The notes under the pieces are model-generated. The model ran no database searches, was not told the origin of the DNA, and saw nothing but the letters and a program-made list of their open reading frames with translations. From contig NC_017249.1 of NCBI RefSeq assembly GCF_000284375.1, positions 4,628,001-4,692,000 of the forward strand: DNA of 64,000 nt, written 5' to 3'. This DNA is from Bradyrhizobium japonicum USDA 6 (GTDB lineage: Bacteria > Pseudomonadota > Alphaproteobacteria > Rhizobiales > Xanthobacteraceae). Shown one piece after another: positions 1 to 8,713 of this stretch. The stretch's first letter is position 1. Every line of letters starts with the position of its first letter. A program made the translations under genes and the position numbers.

Positions 1-396
1 AAGGAATTGAAGGGGTGGGTCGCCGAACGGATGCAGACCGCCAAGAAGAAGGGTCTGCCGCAACATCACATCCACATCACCCGCATGGTGCCCAAGCGCG
101 ACGCCGAGATCCTGGCGGGCGGATCGCTCTATTGGGTGATCAAGGGCGAGATCGCCGCGCGTGAAAAGATCATCGGCATCGAGCCGTTCCGCGACAAGGA
201 CGGCATCGGCCGTTGCCGGATCGTGATGCAGCCGAAGGTGATCTCGGTATCGCCGCGGCCGATGCGGCCGTTCCAGGGCTGGCGCTACCTCAGCGACGAT
301 TCCGTGCCGCCCGATCTCGGCAAGTCGGCCGCCGGCTCGATCGCGGCGATGCCGGAGCCGATGCGGCGCGAGCTGCGCGATCTCGGACTGCTCTGA
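1..396 (+). CDS. DUF1489 family protein, 5'-truncated by the window edge
   Basis: The frame is open from the first base (K-E-L-K-G-W...), so the gene starts before the window; the TTG at 7 is unlikely to be the real start. The visible 131 codons carry the segments HITRMVPKR and GGSLYWVIKG, which I recognise from DUF1489, a family of small alphaproteobacterial proteins of unknown biochemical role, usually about 140-150 residues long. Roughly 10-20 residues are therefore missing. The protein has no signal peptide or membrane segment in the visible part and looks cytoplasmic. It ends just before a palindromic repeat that probably ends the transcript. No function can be assigned from the sequence. 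Confidence 0.8.
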   Translation, partial: KELKGWVAERMQTAKKKGLPQHHIHITRMVPKRDAEILAGGSLYWVIKGEIAAREKIIGIEPFRDKDGIGRCRIVMQPKVISVSPRPMRPFQGWRYLSDDSVPPDLGKSAAGSIAAMPEPMRRELRDLGLL

Positions 397-410
397 CGCG
401 GCCGCTCTAC

Positions 411-457
411 AGCATGATCCGGAAAAGTGCGCAGCGGTTTTCCGGAAAGATCATGCT
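411..457. repeat. Dispersed palindromic repeat, possible terminator
   Basis: Arms AGCATGATC (411-419) and GATCATGCT (449-457) are perfectly complementary, and the interior GGAAAA/TTTTCC adds to the stem. It lies between two convergent genes and can end both transcripts. From memory this sequence type is very common between genes in Bradyrhizobium and Rhodopseudomonas. A second short palindrome, CCATGAAGC/GCTTCATGG, follows at 469-500 and overlaps the stop of the next gene. Confidence 0.6.
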
Positions 458-495
458 CAAACAAGAACCATGAAGCACGATGATCTCATCGCGCT

Positions 496-1245
496 TCATG
501 GCGACGTGACGATGTGCAGCCGCGCCCAGTCGGACGGCGGCATCACGACCGGACGTCCGCCTTCGCCGATGGCGTCGATGATGTCGACCAGTTCGGGCTC
601 GACGCCCATCTCGTGCAGGTACTTGCGATACTGCTCGCCAAAGATCGCCGTCAGGCTCTCGCGCTGTTCGGGCGCCACGTTGGGCGCGCGGCGATTGCGG
701 ATGGAGCGGCCGGCCAGCACCACCGTCGCACCTTGCGGGAGGCTGCGATGCACCCCGCCGGCGAGCATGAGGACGCACGCGAAATCGCACGCCGGATCCG
801 GCAAGGACACCTTGGCATCGAGCGGTCCGCCCGGGCGCTTCAGCGCAAAACAATCGGCCTCCGGCTTGCCGGCGCAGGCCTCGACCTCGGTCGCGCCGGC
901 GGTGGCATCCAGGCCGCGGTCGCGCAGGATGCGGCCCATGCTGACCGCAACATTGAGGTTGGAGCCGCCCCAGCTATGGATGACGAGCGGCAGCTTGTGT
1001 CCCGCCTGGCGATCGAGAATCGCGATCAGCCGCTTGTAGCTGTCCCATTGCACCGTGCCCTCGGCGGCGATCCAGTCGGAGCAGCCCGGTCCGCAGGCCC
1101 CGGCAGCGCCATGGGCAACGTAGAAGATCATCGCATCCGGCGGCGACCCGTACAGGCCGATCGGCGGGCGCTGTTGTGCCTGGGCGGCAGTCGCGGCGAC
1201 AAGCGCCAGCCCGCCGTTCACGATCATCGTGCGGATGAATGACAT
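496..1245 (-). CDS. COG3904-like secreted protein with ClpP-type fold, catalytic Ser apparently lost
   Basis: 249 residues. The first 23 form a signal peptide (hydrophobic GGLALVAATAAQA, cleavage after AQA), so the protein is probably periplasmic. HSWGGSNLNVAVSMGRILR followed by ACDFACVLMLAGGVHRS matches the ClpP/crotonase-like pattern of COG3904 periplasmic proteins. In that family the second motif usually reads C-x-S-x-C; here the serine position is Phe, which suggests a non-peptidase role. Six cysteines are compatible with disulfides. It is convergent with the DUF1489 gene and transcribed in the same direction as panC, with about 80 bp between. The family is moderately sure; the function is unknown. 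Confidence 0.6.
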   Translation of the reverse strand: MSFIRTMIVNGGLALVAATAAQAQQRPPIGLYGSPPDAMIFYVAHGAAGACGPGCSDWIAAEGTVQWDSYKRLIAILDRQAGHKLPLVIHSWGGSNLNVAVSMGRILRDRGLDATAGATEVEACAGKPEADCFALKRPGGPLDAKVSLPDPACDFACVLMLAGGVHRSLPQGATVVLAGRSIRNRRAPNVAPEQRESLTAIFGEQYRKYLHEMGVEPELVDIIDAIGEGGRPVVMPPSDWARLHIVTSP

Positions 1246-1322
1246 GCCCCTGCCGGTCGGCTCGTTTGCTCGCCCCGATCATCCATCCGGGCGAGGCAAC
1301 GCGCAAGATCGACCCTCGCGGG

Positions 1323-2174
1323 TTACACCGCGATATTGTCGATCAGCCGGGTCGTGCCGAGCTTGGCCGCCACCAGGATCCGCAGCGGGCCGTCCTTGCG
1401 CGAGGTGACCGGCGCGAGCGTCTCGGCATGGCGCGCCTCGAAATAGTCGAGCGCAAAGCCGGCCGCCGTGATCATCCCGGCGCCGCGCGCCATCGCGGAT
1501 GCGATCGCTTCGCCGGCGCGAATGCGCCCGGCGCTGTCCTTCATGGCGCGGTACAGCGTGGTCGCGATCTGCCGCTCCTCCGGCGAAAGATAGACGTTGC
1601 GCGAAGACATCGCGAGCCCGTCGCGCTCGCGCACGGTGCGGGAGCCGGTCACCTTGACGCCGAGGTCGAGGTCGCGCGCCATCTGCGTCACCACCCGCAG
1701 CTGCTGAAAGTCCTTCTCGCCGAAGATCGCGACATCCGGCCGGCACTGCGTGAACAACTTGCCGACGACGGTGGCGACGCCGCCGAAGAAGTGCGGCCTG
1801 AAGCGGTCCTCGAGGCCGGCCAGCGCCGGCCCCTCCGGCACGATGCGGGTCGCAAAGCCTTCCGGATACATCGCCTCGGCGCCGGGGTGCCAGACGATGT
1901 CGACGTCCTCGGCGGCGAGCTTGGCGAGATCGGACTTCCAGGTGCGCGGGTAGGCACCAAAGTCCTCGGTCGGGGCGAACTGGGTCGGGTTGACGAAGAT
2001 CGACACCACGACGCGACTCGCGCGCCGCTTGGCGAGGCGCACCAGCGACACATGCCCGTCATGGAGGGCCCCCATGGTCGGGACCAGCGCGATCGTGGCC
2101 TTTCGCTTGCGAAGATTGTCGACGGCGCGTCGCAAGGCGGGGACCGTGCGGGCGATCAAGGGGCTTCGTGACAT
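1323..2174 (-). CDS. panC: Pantothenate synthetase (pantoate-beta-alanine ligase)
   Basis: 283 residues, the normal length for the family. The enzyme joins pantoate and beta-alanine with ATP in the last step of pantothenate (CoA precursor) synthesis in the cytoplasm. Diagnostic segments are [15 protein letters not shown] (HIGH-like nucleotide-binding motif), [34 protein letters not shown] and the KMSKS-like [10 protein letters not shown]. An in-frame GTG lies one codon upstream of the ATG chosen at 2174. It is divergent from mipZ, with a 284-bp shared upstream region. The panC-mipZ neighbourhood is also known in other alphaproteobacteria. Confidence 0.96.
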   Translation of the reverse strand: MSRSPLIARTVPALRRAVDNLRKRKATIALVPTMGALHDGHVSLVRLAKRRASRVVVSIFVNPTQFAPTEDFGAYPRTWKSDLAKLAAEDVDIVWHPGAEAMYPEGFATRIVPEGPALAGLEDRFRPHFFGGVATVVGKLFTQCRPDVAIFGEKDFQQLRVVTQMARDLDLGVKVTGSRTVRERDGLAMSSRNVYLSPEERQIATTLYRAMKDSAGRIRAGEAIASAMARGAGMITAAGFALDYFEARHAETLAPVTSRKDGPLRILVAAKLGTTRLIDNIAV

Positions 2175-2458
2175 CACGACTCGACAGGGTTGGGAATGGG
2201 AAGCGGGCGCGTCCCGGCGCCCGGCCGGCTAACCTTAACAAGCGCCGATCGTCGACGCCATGCATTCGGATGCGGCACAGCATCCCGCGTAGGCCGCGCA
2301 CGATGTCGCGACATCGTGGGGTGGATCATCGACGCACAGCGGCGCTGCTAATCATGATGAAGAACGGCGCAGTGCGATTTGAAATTCATGTCACGCATTT
2401 CACTTGACCGCAGACGCGACCAACTTGAAGATATTCATCAGGGGTGTTGAGGATCGCT

Positions 2459-3382
2459 ATGCTTGTGCAGGCTAGCCAAGGCCAATCCGGCTCGGCGCAT
2501 GTTGTCGTGCTCGGCAACGAAAAAGGCGGCTCCGGCAAGTCGACCACCGCCCTGCACATCGCGGTCGCGCTGCTGAAGGCCGGCCAGCGCGTCGCCACCA
2601 TCGACCTCGACTGCCGTCAGCAGAGCTTTACCCGCTACATCGGCAACCGTTCCGCCTGGGCGCGCCGCACCGGCCTCGGCCTCGAGCTGCCGGTGCATCG
2701 CTGCATCAAGCTCGGCGAGACCATGCAGATCGCCGAGAACGAGAATTCCGAGTTCCTGCAGTTCATGGAGGCGGTCTCGGCGGTCGAGAGCAATTTCGAC
2801 TTCATCGTCATCGATACGCCGGGCACCGACAGCTATCTGATGCGCCTGGCGCACTCGATGGCCGACACGCTGGTCACGCCGATCAACGACAGCTTCCTCG
2901 ATTTCGACGTGCTCGGCACCGTCGATCCCGCCAACTACGCAGTGACGGGCGAGAGCCACTATGCCGAGATGGTGCGGGACGTCAGGCGCAAGCGCCGCCA
3001 GCTCGACGGCTCCAGCACCGATTGGATCGTCGTGCGCAACCGCCTGTCGATGCTCGGCTCTCGCAACAAGCAGCTCGTCGCCGAGGGCCTCAAGGATTTG
3101 TCGCTGCGGCTCGGCTTCCGCTACGTCGACGGCTTCGCCGAGCGCGTCGTCTATCGCGAATTTTTTCCGCGCGGCCTGACCGCGCTCGACGAGATCGACG
3201 AGGCCACGCTCGGCATGCGGCCCAACCTTGGCCATCTCACTGCGCGGGAAGAGGTGACGGGCCTGCTCCGCCAGCTCAAGCTGCCGCTCGACGAACGCGG
3301 TCGCCGCCGTGCGGCAAATCGCGCCGAGTGGTTCAGCCAGGTCGACAAGCCGCTCGAGGTTCACGACATCCTCGGCGCCTGA
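2459..3382 (+). CDS. mipZ: Division-plane positioning ATPase MipZ (ParA/MinD family)
   Basis: 307 residues. It carries the deviant Walker A motif GNEKGGSGKST, the switch I-like stretch TIDLDCRQQSFTRYIGNR, Walker B-like FIVIDTPGTDS and the MipZ-type segment TPINDSFLDFDVLGTVDP. In Caulobacter MipZ dimerises on ATP, forms a gradient from ParB-bound poles and inhibits FtsZ polymerisation, so division is placed at midcell. I chose ATG 2459 over GTG 2444 because GAGG stands six bases before it. A 30-residue positively charged C-terminal region (DERGRRRAANR) follows the ATPase core. It is divergent from panC. Identification is strong from the motif set and from similarity to MipZ rather than to plasmid ParA. 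Confidence 0.93.
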   Translation: MLVQASQGQSGSAHVVVLGNEKGGSGKSTTALHIAVALLKAGQRVATIDLDCRQQSFTRYIGNRSAWARRTGLGLELPVHRCIKLGETMQIAENENSEFLQFMEAVSAVESNFDFIVIDTPGTDSYLMRLAHSMADTLVTPINDSFLDFDVLGTVDPANYAVTGESHYAEMVRDVRRKRRQLDGSSTDWIVVRNRLSMLGSRNKQLVAEGLKDLSLRLGFRYVDGFAERVVYREFFPRGLTALDEIDEATLGMRPNLGHLTAREEVTGLLRQLKLPLDERGRRRAANRAEWFSQVDKPLEVHDILGA

Positions 3383-3724
3383 GCCGGCGGTATATCGCTA
3401 CTTCCAGTCGATTGAAGCTGCCGGTTCCCGCCGGAACTGAGGGCGGACTTAGCCGTTTCACCCTGTGTTTACCGTGAAATAGAACCAAATCGAGACCGGT
3501 TGCGCCGGATGGTGGCCTGCACCTGACGTAGCCGCCTAAGAACGGGATGCCCAAGAAACGTGTGCGCCGCACAATGAAAGGGCTGACGGATCACAATATT
3601 TAGCCTTCCTGTCACGCGGCTGTGACATATATTAGGGAATAGGCGACCAGGGGCCGAAGAGCCCCGGAAGAACACGATTTTCAACAGGGATTCAGGCCGC
3701 AAGAGCCTGAGGCTGAGGACGAAA
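3383..3724. other. Intergenic region upstream of the alpha/beta hydrolase
   Basis: 342 bp without a convincing gene. It contains the 18-bp inverted repeat listed at 3610, an A/T-rich stretch right after it (3627-3640), and the Shine-Dalgarno GAGGA just before the hydrolase start. Probably the hydrolase promoter region. Confidence 0.5.
3610..3627. promoter_or_regulatory. Inverted repeat TGTCAC-N6-GTGACA, candidate operator
   Basis: A perfect 6-bp inverted repeat with a 6-bp spacer, about 100 bp upstream of the hydrolase ATG and followed immediately by A/T-rich DNA that could be a -10 region. No regulator gene lies beside it, so the binding protein is unknown. Confidence 0.35.
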
Positions 3725-4585
3725 ATGAAGCGTGGAATTGCCGTTCTGGTTTCGGTCAGTGCCCTCTGCGGCGTCGCCTATTTCACGGCGAGCAAGTGGG
3801 CGATCAAGCACGAGACCATCACCTTCTACGACGCCTCGCGCGACAACCGTCCCGTGCCTGTCGATATCGCGGTTCGCCGCGACAAGGAAATGCAGGCCAA
3901 TGCCGGCATGATCACGCTGCCGGTTGCCGTGATCAATCACGGCAACACCGTCAAGAATACCGAGTACGGCTTCCTCGCCAACATCTTCGCGGCGCGCGGC
4001 TACATGGTCGTGAGCCCGCAGCATGATTTGCCGACCGATCCTCCCATGGTCACCAAGCCCGGCGAGCTCTATGTCGGCCGGCTGCCGCAGATCCTGCGCG
4101 GCGTTGCCAACATCCATCTCGCCATGCAGGAGATGAAGAAGGTTCAGCCCAACGCCGATTACGACAGGGTGACGATGGTCGGCCACTCCATGGGCGGCGA
4201 CATCACGATGTATTTCGCCAAGCAGTATCCGGATGAGGTCAAGAAGGTCGTCACGCTCGATAATCTGCGCGTGCCCTTCGTCACCGCCGGCAAGTTCAAG
4301 ATCCTGTCGTTCCGTTCGCAGGATCCGCAGTTCAAGACCGACGCGGGTGTCATTCCGACCGACGAGGAATGCGAGAAGGCCGGCATCCAGGTCGTGAAGA
4401 CCGAATTCCAGCACAACGACATGCGCGACACCGGTCCGGATGCGGCCAAGAATTCGATCCAGGGCATGCTCGACAAGTTCCTGACCGATACCGACAGCGG
4501 CGTGGCGCCGGTCGATACGCGCTCGGCCCCGCCCAATATCCTGGAGCCCGGTCCGGTCGCTCTGATGGCGCCTGCCAAGAGCTGA
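3725..4585 (+). CDS. Exported or membrane-anchored alpha/beta hydrolase
   Basis: 286 residues. The N-terminus (GIAVLVSVSALCGVAYFTAS) is a signal peptide or membrane anchor, so the enzyme acts outside the cytoplasm. The nucleophile elbow GHSMGG (Ser near residue 158), the oxyanion-type VINHGNT and a late His in EFQHNDMRD fit the alpha/beta-hydrolase triad; the acidic residue may be in SFRSQDPQF. The fold resembles dienelactone hydrolase or PAF-acetylhydrolase-like exported hydrolases. The substrate cannot be told. GAGGA stands six bases before the ATG. The C-terminal 40 residues are Pro/Ala-rich and probably disordered. A 14-bp terminator-like hairpin follows, so it is probably monocistronic. 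Confidence 0.75.
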   Translation: MKRGIAVLVSVSALCGVAYFTASKWAIKHETITFYDASRDNRPVPVDIAVRRDKEMQANAGMITLPVAVINHGNTVKNTEYGFLANIFAARGYMVVSPQHDLPTDPPMVTKPGELYVGRLPQILRGVANIHLAMQEMKKVQPNADYDRVTMVGHSMGGDITMYFAKQYPDEVKKVVTLDNLRVPFVTAGKFKILSFRSQDPQFKTDAGVIPTDEECEKAGIQVVKTEFQHNDMRDTGPDAAKNSIQGMLDKFLTDTDSGVAPVDTRSAPPNILEPGPVALMAPAKS

Positions 4586-4630
4586 CACCGACACAGGCTG
4601 ACACCGACACCGCCGATCGTCTGCACGACC

Positions 4631-4670
4631 TGCAAAGCCTCCGCTGGCATCCGCCCGCGGAGGCTTTGCA
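4631..4670. terminator. 14-bp perfect hairpin, terminator-like
   Basis: TGCAAAGCCTCCGC (4631-4644) pairs perfectly with 4657-4670 around a 12-base loop. The outer A/T pairs can supply a U-run in either direction. It separates the hydrolase gene from the vWA gene. Confidence 0.65.
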
Positions 4671-4728
4671 CATTGACCGGGCCGCAGGCGCTATCCACAT
4701 TAGCCGCTCACGCAAGAAGCGAGCAGGG

Positions 4729-5472
4729 ATGCCCGGCGAACCCGTCAAACCGCGTGGCCGTGATGCCGTCTCGGGCCAAACCGGCGGCACGCTGCCTCAA
4801 GCCAGCACCGCGGAGGACATCGCCGCGTTCGTCGCCAAGGCGCGTGCGCTGTCGCCGCATGCCCCCGGCGCGAAGGGGCGGCTGATTTTCGCGCTCGATG
4901 CGACGATGAGCCGGCAGCCGACCTGGGACATGGCCTGCGCGCTCCAGGCGGACATGTTCCGCGAGGCCGCAGCGATCGGCAGCCTCGACATCCGGCTCGT
5001 CTACTATCGCGGCTTGAACGAGTGTCGCGCCACGGGCTGGATCTCCGACAGCGCCAAGCTCGCGACGCTGATGAGCAAGATCGACTGTCGCGGCGGCGAC
5101 ACCCAGATCGGCAAGGTGCTGAGCGACGTGCGGCGCGAGGCGGTTGCTTCGGGCGTGCGTGCGGTCGTCTTCGTCGGCGATGCCATGGAGGAGAAGGTCG
5201 ACGAGCTCTGCGCGATCGCCGGCGAGCTCGGGATGCTCAAGGTGCCCGTATTCGTGTTTCAGGAAGGCGCCGACGCGGTGGCCGAGCAGGCCTTTCGCGA
5301 GATCGCGCGGCTGACCGGCGGGGCCTGGTGCCGGTTCGATCCCGGCGCGGCGGCGCAGCTCCGCGAGCTGCTGCGCGCGGCCGCGGCTTATGCCGCTGGC
5401 GGCCGCGAGGCGCTGTTGAAACTCGCCAAGAGTGCGAGCGGTGCGGCCAAGCTGATCGGGCAGATGAAGTAG
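4729..5472 (+). CDS. vWA-domain protein of unknown function
   Basis: 247 residues from ATG 4729; longer open frame upstream overlaps the hydrolase gene and the terminator and is not used. RLIFALDATMSRQPTW matches the MIDAS motif (D-x-T-x-S variant) of von Willebrand A domains, followed by conserved-type segments GGDTQIGKVL and AVVFVGDAMEE. These domains bind divalent metal and mediate protein-protein contacts. No signal peptide, so it is cytoplasmic. The end (LLKLAKSASGAAKLIGQMK) is an amphipathic basic helix. The J-domain membrane protein follows 59 bp downstream on the same strand, so the two may be co-transcribed. The Shine-Dalgarno is poor (AGG very close to the ATG), so the start is uncertain. 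Confidence 0.7.
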   Translation: MPGEPVKPRGRDAVSGQTGGTLPQASTAEDIAAFVAKARALSPHAPGAKGRLIFALDATMSRQPTWDMACALQADMFREAAAIGSLDIRLVYYRGLNECRATGWISDSAKLATLMSKIDCRGGDTQIGKVLSDVRREAVASGVRAVVFVGDAMEEKVDELCAIAGELGMLKVPVFVFQEGADAVAEQAFREIARLTGGAWCRFDPGAAAQLRELLRAAAAYAAGGREALLKLAKSASGAAKLIGQMK

Positions 5473-5531
5473 CGGTCCGCATCGAAGACGGACGCCATGC
5501 ATTTTGCCGTGAGGGCGACTATATTCCGGCC

Positions 5532-6257
5532 ATGACCCTGATCGCCGGCGCCGTCGCCGTTATCACGCTTTATCTGCTGCTCCAGATGTTCCGCTCCGCC
5601 AATCCGGCGGTGCTGGCGCGCATCATCAAGTTCGGTGGCGGCGTGGTGGCGCTCGCGGTCGCAGCGTTTACTGGCCTGCGGGGCGAGCTGGCGGTGGCGA
5701 TCCCACTCGGGATTTTCGGCGCCGGGCTCCTGGGCTGGACGCCGCTGGCGAATGCCGGCTTCGGCAATATCGGCGGGCTGTTCGGCGGTGGCGCAACGCG
5801 CCCGGCCGGACAGGCCTCGCGCGTACGATCGCAATTCCTGGACATGCGGCTCGACCACGATTCAGGTCAGCTCGCGGGCCAGATCATCGCCGGCCCTCAC
5901 GCCGGGCGCGATCTCGACGAGTTCGATCTCGCTGGCCTGCTGGCGATGGCTCCGGCGTTCGACGCCGAGAGCGTGGCCCTACTTGAAAGCTATCTGGACC
6001 GCCGGTTTCCCGCTTGGCGTCAGAACGCGCAGGGCGATGCGGCAGGGCGGCAGCGCCGCACGGCGCCGAGCGGCAAAATGACGGCGGAGGAAGCCTATCA
6101 GATCCTTGGCCTGCAGCCGGGCGCGGGGCGCGACGACATCAGCCGGGCGCACAAGTCCCTGATGAAGAAACTCCATCCCGACCAGGGGGGCTCGACGTAT
6201 CTCGCTGCCCGTGTGAACGAGGCCAAGGATACTCTGCTTCGCACGCATAACGGCTAA
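5532..6257 (+). CDS. Membrane-anchored J-domain (DnaJ-like) protein
   Basis: 241 residues. Residues 1-20 and about 33-65 are two hydrophobic segments that place the protein in the inner membrane. The C-terminal 60 residues form a J domain: EEAYQILGLQPGA, then the helix II/III HPD motif in KKLHPDQGG, then a closing helix with NEAKDTLL. This arrangement (N-terminal anchor, C-terminal J domain) resembles Tim14/Pam18-type proteins and would recruit DnaK to the membrane face. The longer frame upstream overlaps the vWA gene and lacks support. Its client is unknown; the neighbouring vWA protein is one possibility. Confidence 0.8.
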   Translation: MTLIAGAVAVITLYLLLQMFRSANPAVLARIIKFGGGVVALAVAAFTGLRGELAVAIPLGIFGAGLLGWTPLANAGFGNIGGLFGGGATRPAGQASRVRSQFLDMRLDHDSGQLAGQIIAGPHAGRDLDEFDLAGLLAMAPAFDAESVALLESYLDRRFPAWRQNAQGDAAGRQRRTAPSGKMTAEEAYQILGLQPGAGRDDISRAHKSLMKKLHPDQGGSTYLAARVNEAKDTLLRTHNG

Positions 6258-6426
6258 CTCCGGCACTACGCTACAAACGCCCGTACCGCGTAAGCTCCGC
6301 TTGCTCTGTCTGCCGTCGCCCCGATGCCCGCCTTTGTCGGCCTGGTCGATCCCTTGAGTAAAGTTTTAACCGTAAATCCTTGACGAGAGGTTGTCGCGGA
6401 ACTGGCATCGCTGCATCCCCCAAACA

Positions 6427-6455
6427 AAAATGCCCGCGCAACGCGCGGGCATTTT
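6427..6455 (-). terminator. Rho-independent terminator of the D,D-carboxypeptidase gene
   Basis: Perfect 13-bp stem (6427-6439 with 6443-6455, loop AAC). Read on the minus strand the stem ends in TTTTTGTTTG, the U-run expected downstream of the carboxypeptidase stop at 6475. It may also act weakly on the plus strand. Confidence 0.85.
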
Positions 6456-6474
6456 GATTGGAGCGGTACGGCAA

Positions 6475-8325
6475 TCAGTTGCGGACGGTGATGCAGGAGA
6501 TGTCGGCGCGCTTCAGGGCGCGGCAGACGGCTTCGGCCTGGTCCCGCTCGAGCCCGGCGAAACGGGCCCGGTAAAGCTTGCGATTGTCCTTGGCGAGGAC
6601 CGGCTCGGTGAACGGGTCGGCCTTGCTGAGCAGGCCGCGGGCCGAGCTGCGCGCGGCGTCGATGCGCTGCTGGGCTTCGTTCTCGCTCTCGAGTGCGCCG
6701 ACCTGGACGATCCAGCCGCTATGGGTGACGACCGGCTTGGTGGTGGCGCTCATCTGGATCGGCTGAGGCACGGGATCGGCCGAAGCGAGCTTCGCAGCAG
6801 GCGGAGCGGGCGCGGCGGCCGTTGCGGCCGGCAGCACACCGAGGATGCCATTGCCGGTACCGAAGCCCGCCGGCTGACGGGGCATCTCGGCGCGGGCGAG
6901 CTCGGCCTTCGGCGTTTCCGGCTGGCTCGCCATCTCGGGCTTGTTGATGAGATCGGCGCGGGCGACGACGGCGCCGGAGGTTTCCGCGATGTCGGAGCGG
7001 GCCGCAACCGTGCTCGTGACCTGCGGTGCGACCTGAGCCGGGGCGGCGGAGGCGACCTTCACGGTGCCGGCCTTGACCTGAACAGTCTTCACCCGGACCG
7101 GCTTCATCGGCTCGGACGAGCCGGGGATGATGGAGAGCGGCTGGCTCGAGATCACGCCGTTGGTGAGCGGCGCCGGCTCGATCCTGGATTCGGTCGGCCT
7201 GACCTCGGGCTTGCTGGTGTCCGGCCTGGCTTGAGCTGGCGGCATCGCGGCGGTCGCAGCCGCCAGCGCTGAAAGGCGCGAGGCGAGGCGCTGCGGGGCC
7301 GTTTCGGGGGCAGGGGCGGCCGCAGCCTGCTGGACCTGCGAAGCGGGACGGGCCGGGGTCTCCGGTGCATCGGCGACATCGGTATTGGCGTCTGCGCCGT
7401 TGCGCTCGGTGACGGCGACGACGGTGTGGGTGGTCGCGCCCTTCTCGAGGTTCTCCGCGAGCAGGTTGCGCATGATGGCGTCGCGCGAGCCGCCGCTGCG
7501 GCCGCCGAGCACCACGCCGATCAGGTGGCGGTTGCCGCGGCGCATCGAGGTCACGAGGTTGAAGCCGGAGGCGCGGGTGTAGCCGGTCTTGATGCCGTCC
7601 ACGCCCTCGACGCTGCCGAGCAGGTGGTTATGGTTGCGGATCGACTGTCCGCGCCAATTGAACGTCGAGGTCGCGAAATAGCGGTAGTAGCGCGGGAAGC
7701 GCTCCTGGATGGCGCGGCCGAGCGTGGCCTGGTCGCGCGCGGTCGTGACCTGCTCGTCGTTGGGAAGGCCGTTGGCGTTGCGGTAGACCGTCTTGGACAT
7801 GCCGAGCGAGCGCGCCTTGCGCGTCATCATCGTGGCGAAGTCGTCCTCGTCGCCGGCGATCGCTTCCGCGATCACCACGGCTGCGTCATTGGCCGAGCGG
7901 GTGACGAGACCCTTGATCGCGTCCTCGACGCGGATGGTCTGGCCGGCGCGCAGGTTCAGCTTGGTCGGATCCTGATCGGCGGCGTGCTGCGACACCGGCA
8001 TCTCGGTGTCGAGCTTCATCCTGCCGGACTCCAGGCGCTCGAACAGCAGATAGAGCGTCATGATCTTGGTGAGCGAGGCGGGATGGCGGATTCCGTCTGG
8101 GCTCGTTGCCTGGAGCACGGAGCCGGAATTGCCGTCGACGATGATCGATGCGAATTTCGGGCTGGAGCTCTCGGACACATCGCGCTGCACCCGGTGGTGC
8201 GCGTATTGGCGCCGGTGACGCCGTGCCTCGGCAGCATCGGTGAAGATGACTACGGCGGTGACCGTAAGAAGCCCGAAAACGCCAACCCGCGCCAAGCGCG
8301 AGGAAGACAAGTTTTTACGAAGCAT
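6475..8325 (-). CDS. D-alanyl-D-alanine carboxypeptidase (PBP5-like) with C-terminal SPOR domain
   Basis: 616 residues, much longer than DacA of E. coli (about 400). After an N-terminal membrane/signal segment (14-31) comes an SxxK-type penicillin-binding domain: S84-L-T-K87, S144-A-N, K246-T-G. This domain trims the terminal D-Ala from peptidoglycan pentapeptides in the periplasm. Residues about 310-525 are a low-complexity Ala/Pro/Thr linker. The last 80 residues (GWIVQVGALESENEAQQRI ... LKRADISCITV) form a SPOR domain, which binds denuded glycan strands at the division septum. The fusion therefore suggests a septum-targeted carboxypeptidase. The linker is the least conserved part and could vary in length between strains. 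Confidence 0.93.
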   Translation of the reverse strand: MLRKNLSSSRLARVGVFGLLTVTAVVIFTDAAEARRHRRQYAHHRVQRDVSESSSPKFASIIVDGNSGSVLQATSPDGIRHPASLTKIMTLYLLFERLESGRMKLDTEMPVSQHAADQDPTKLNLRAGQTIRVEDAIKGLVTRSANDAAVVIAEAIAGDEDDFATMMTRKARSLGMSKTVYRNANGLPNDEQVTTARDQATLGRAIQERFPRYYRYFATSTFNWRGQSIRNHNHLLGSVEGVDGIKTGYTRASGFNLVTSMRRGNRHLIGVVLGGRSGGSRDAIMRNLLAENLEKGATTHTVVAVTERNGADANTDVADAPETPARPASQVQQAAAAPAPETAPQRLASRLSALAAATAAMPPAQARPDTSKPEVRPTESRIEPAPLTNGVISSQPLSIIPGSSEPMKPVRVKTVQVKAGTVKVASAAPAQVAPQVTSTVAARSDIAETSGAVVARADLINKPEMASQPETPKAELARAEMPRQPAGFGTGNGILGVLPAATAAAPAPPAAKLASADPVPQPIQMSATTKPVVTHSGWIVQVGALESENEAQQRIDAARSSARGLLSKADPFTEPVLAKDNRKLYRARFAGLERDQAEAVCRALKRADISCITVRN

Positions 8326-8608
8326 GAAACCCCGTCCCCGTTTCTGACTTGATCACCGGCCCGTGGGGCGAAATTGTGCCCATAGGACCTGGGATCATTA
8401 CCTGCTCAGGCTGTCCCTCCGCTGGTGTTCGCTGCGGGAAACGTTGGGCCTGAGCCGCTGTTCTGGCTAAGGTGATGTTCTCGAACGGCTTTTGACCATT
8501 CGCTGAAGCTGAACACGTCCAGGGAATCAGGGTAGGGGTCCGCGGTTTCCAAAAGCTTAAGGAACCATTGCGGGAAACCCCGGGAATTTCAGCGATTTGC
8601 ATCTAATT
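8326..8608. other. Intergenic region between the carboxypeptidase and phasin genes
   Basis: About 280 bp between divergent genes, upstream of the phasin operators. I see no gene, RNA gene or clear palindrome here; it should hold the carboxypeptidase promoter. Confidence 0.4.
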
Positions 8609-8657
8609 TTGTGCGTCGCACAAGATTCTTGACTTTTTTGTGCGTTGCACTATTTTT
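8609..8657 (+). promoter_or_regulatory. Phasin promoter with two TGC-N3-GCA palindromes (PhaR-type operators)
   Basis: TTGTGCGTCGCACAA (8609-8623) is a perfect palindrome around GTC; TTGTGCGTTGCACTA (8638-8652) is a near copy, 29 bp further on. A -35 TTGACT (8629-8634) and a -10 TATTTT (8651-8656) with 16-bp spacing lie between and over them. PhaR, the repressor of phasin genes in PHA-producing bacteria, is known to bind TGC-rich dyads of the form TGC-N3-GCA. A protein on the second site would cover the spacer and block RNA polymerase. Confidence 0.7.
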
Positions 8658-8713
8658 GGGCGGAGTCAGGGAGCCGGGGCTTCCGGACCAGAGCCAGGGA
8701 AAAGGATTCCGAA

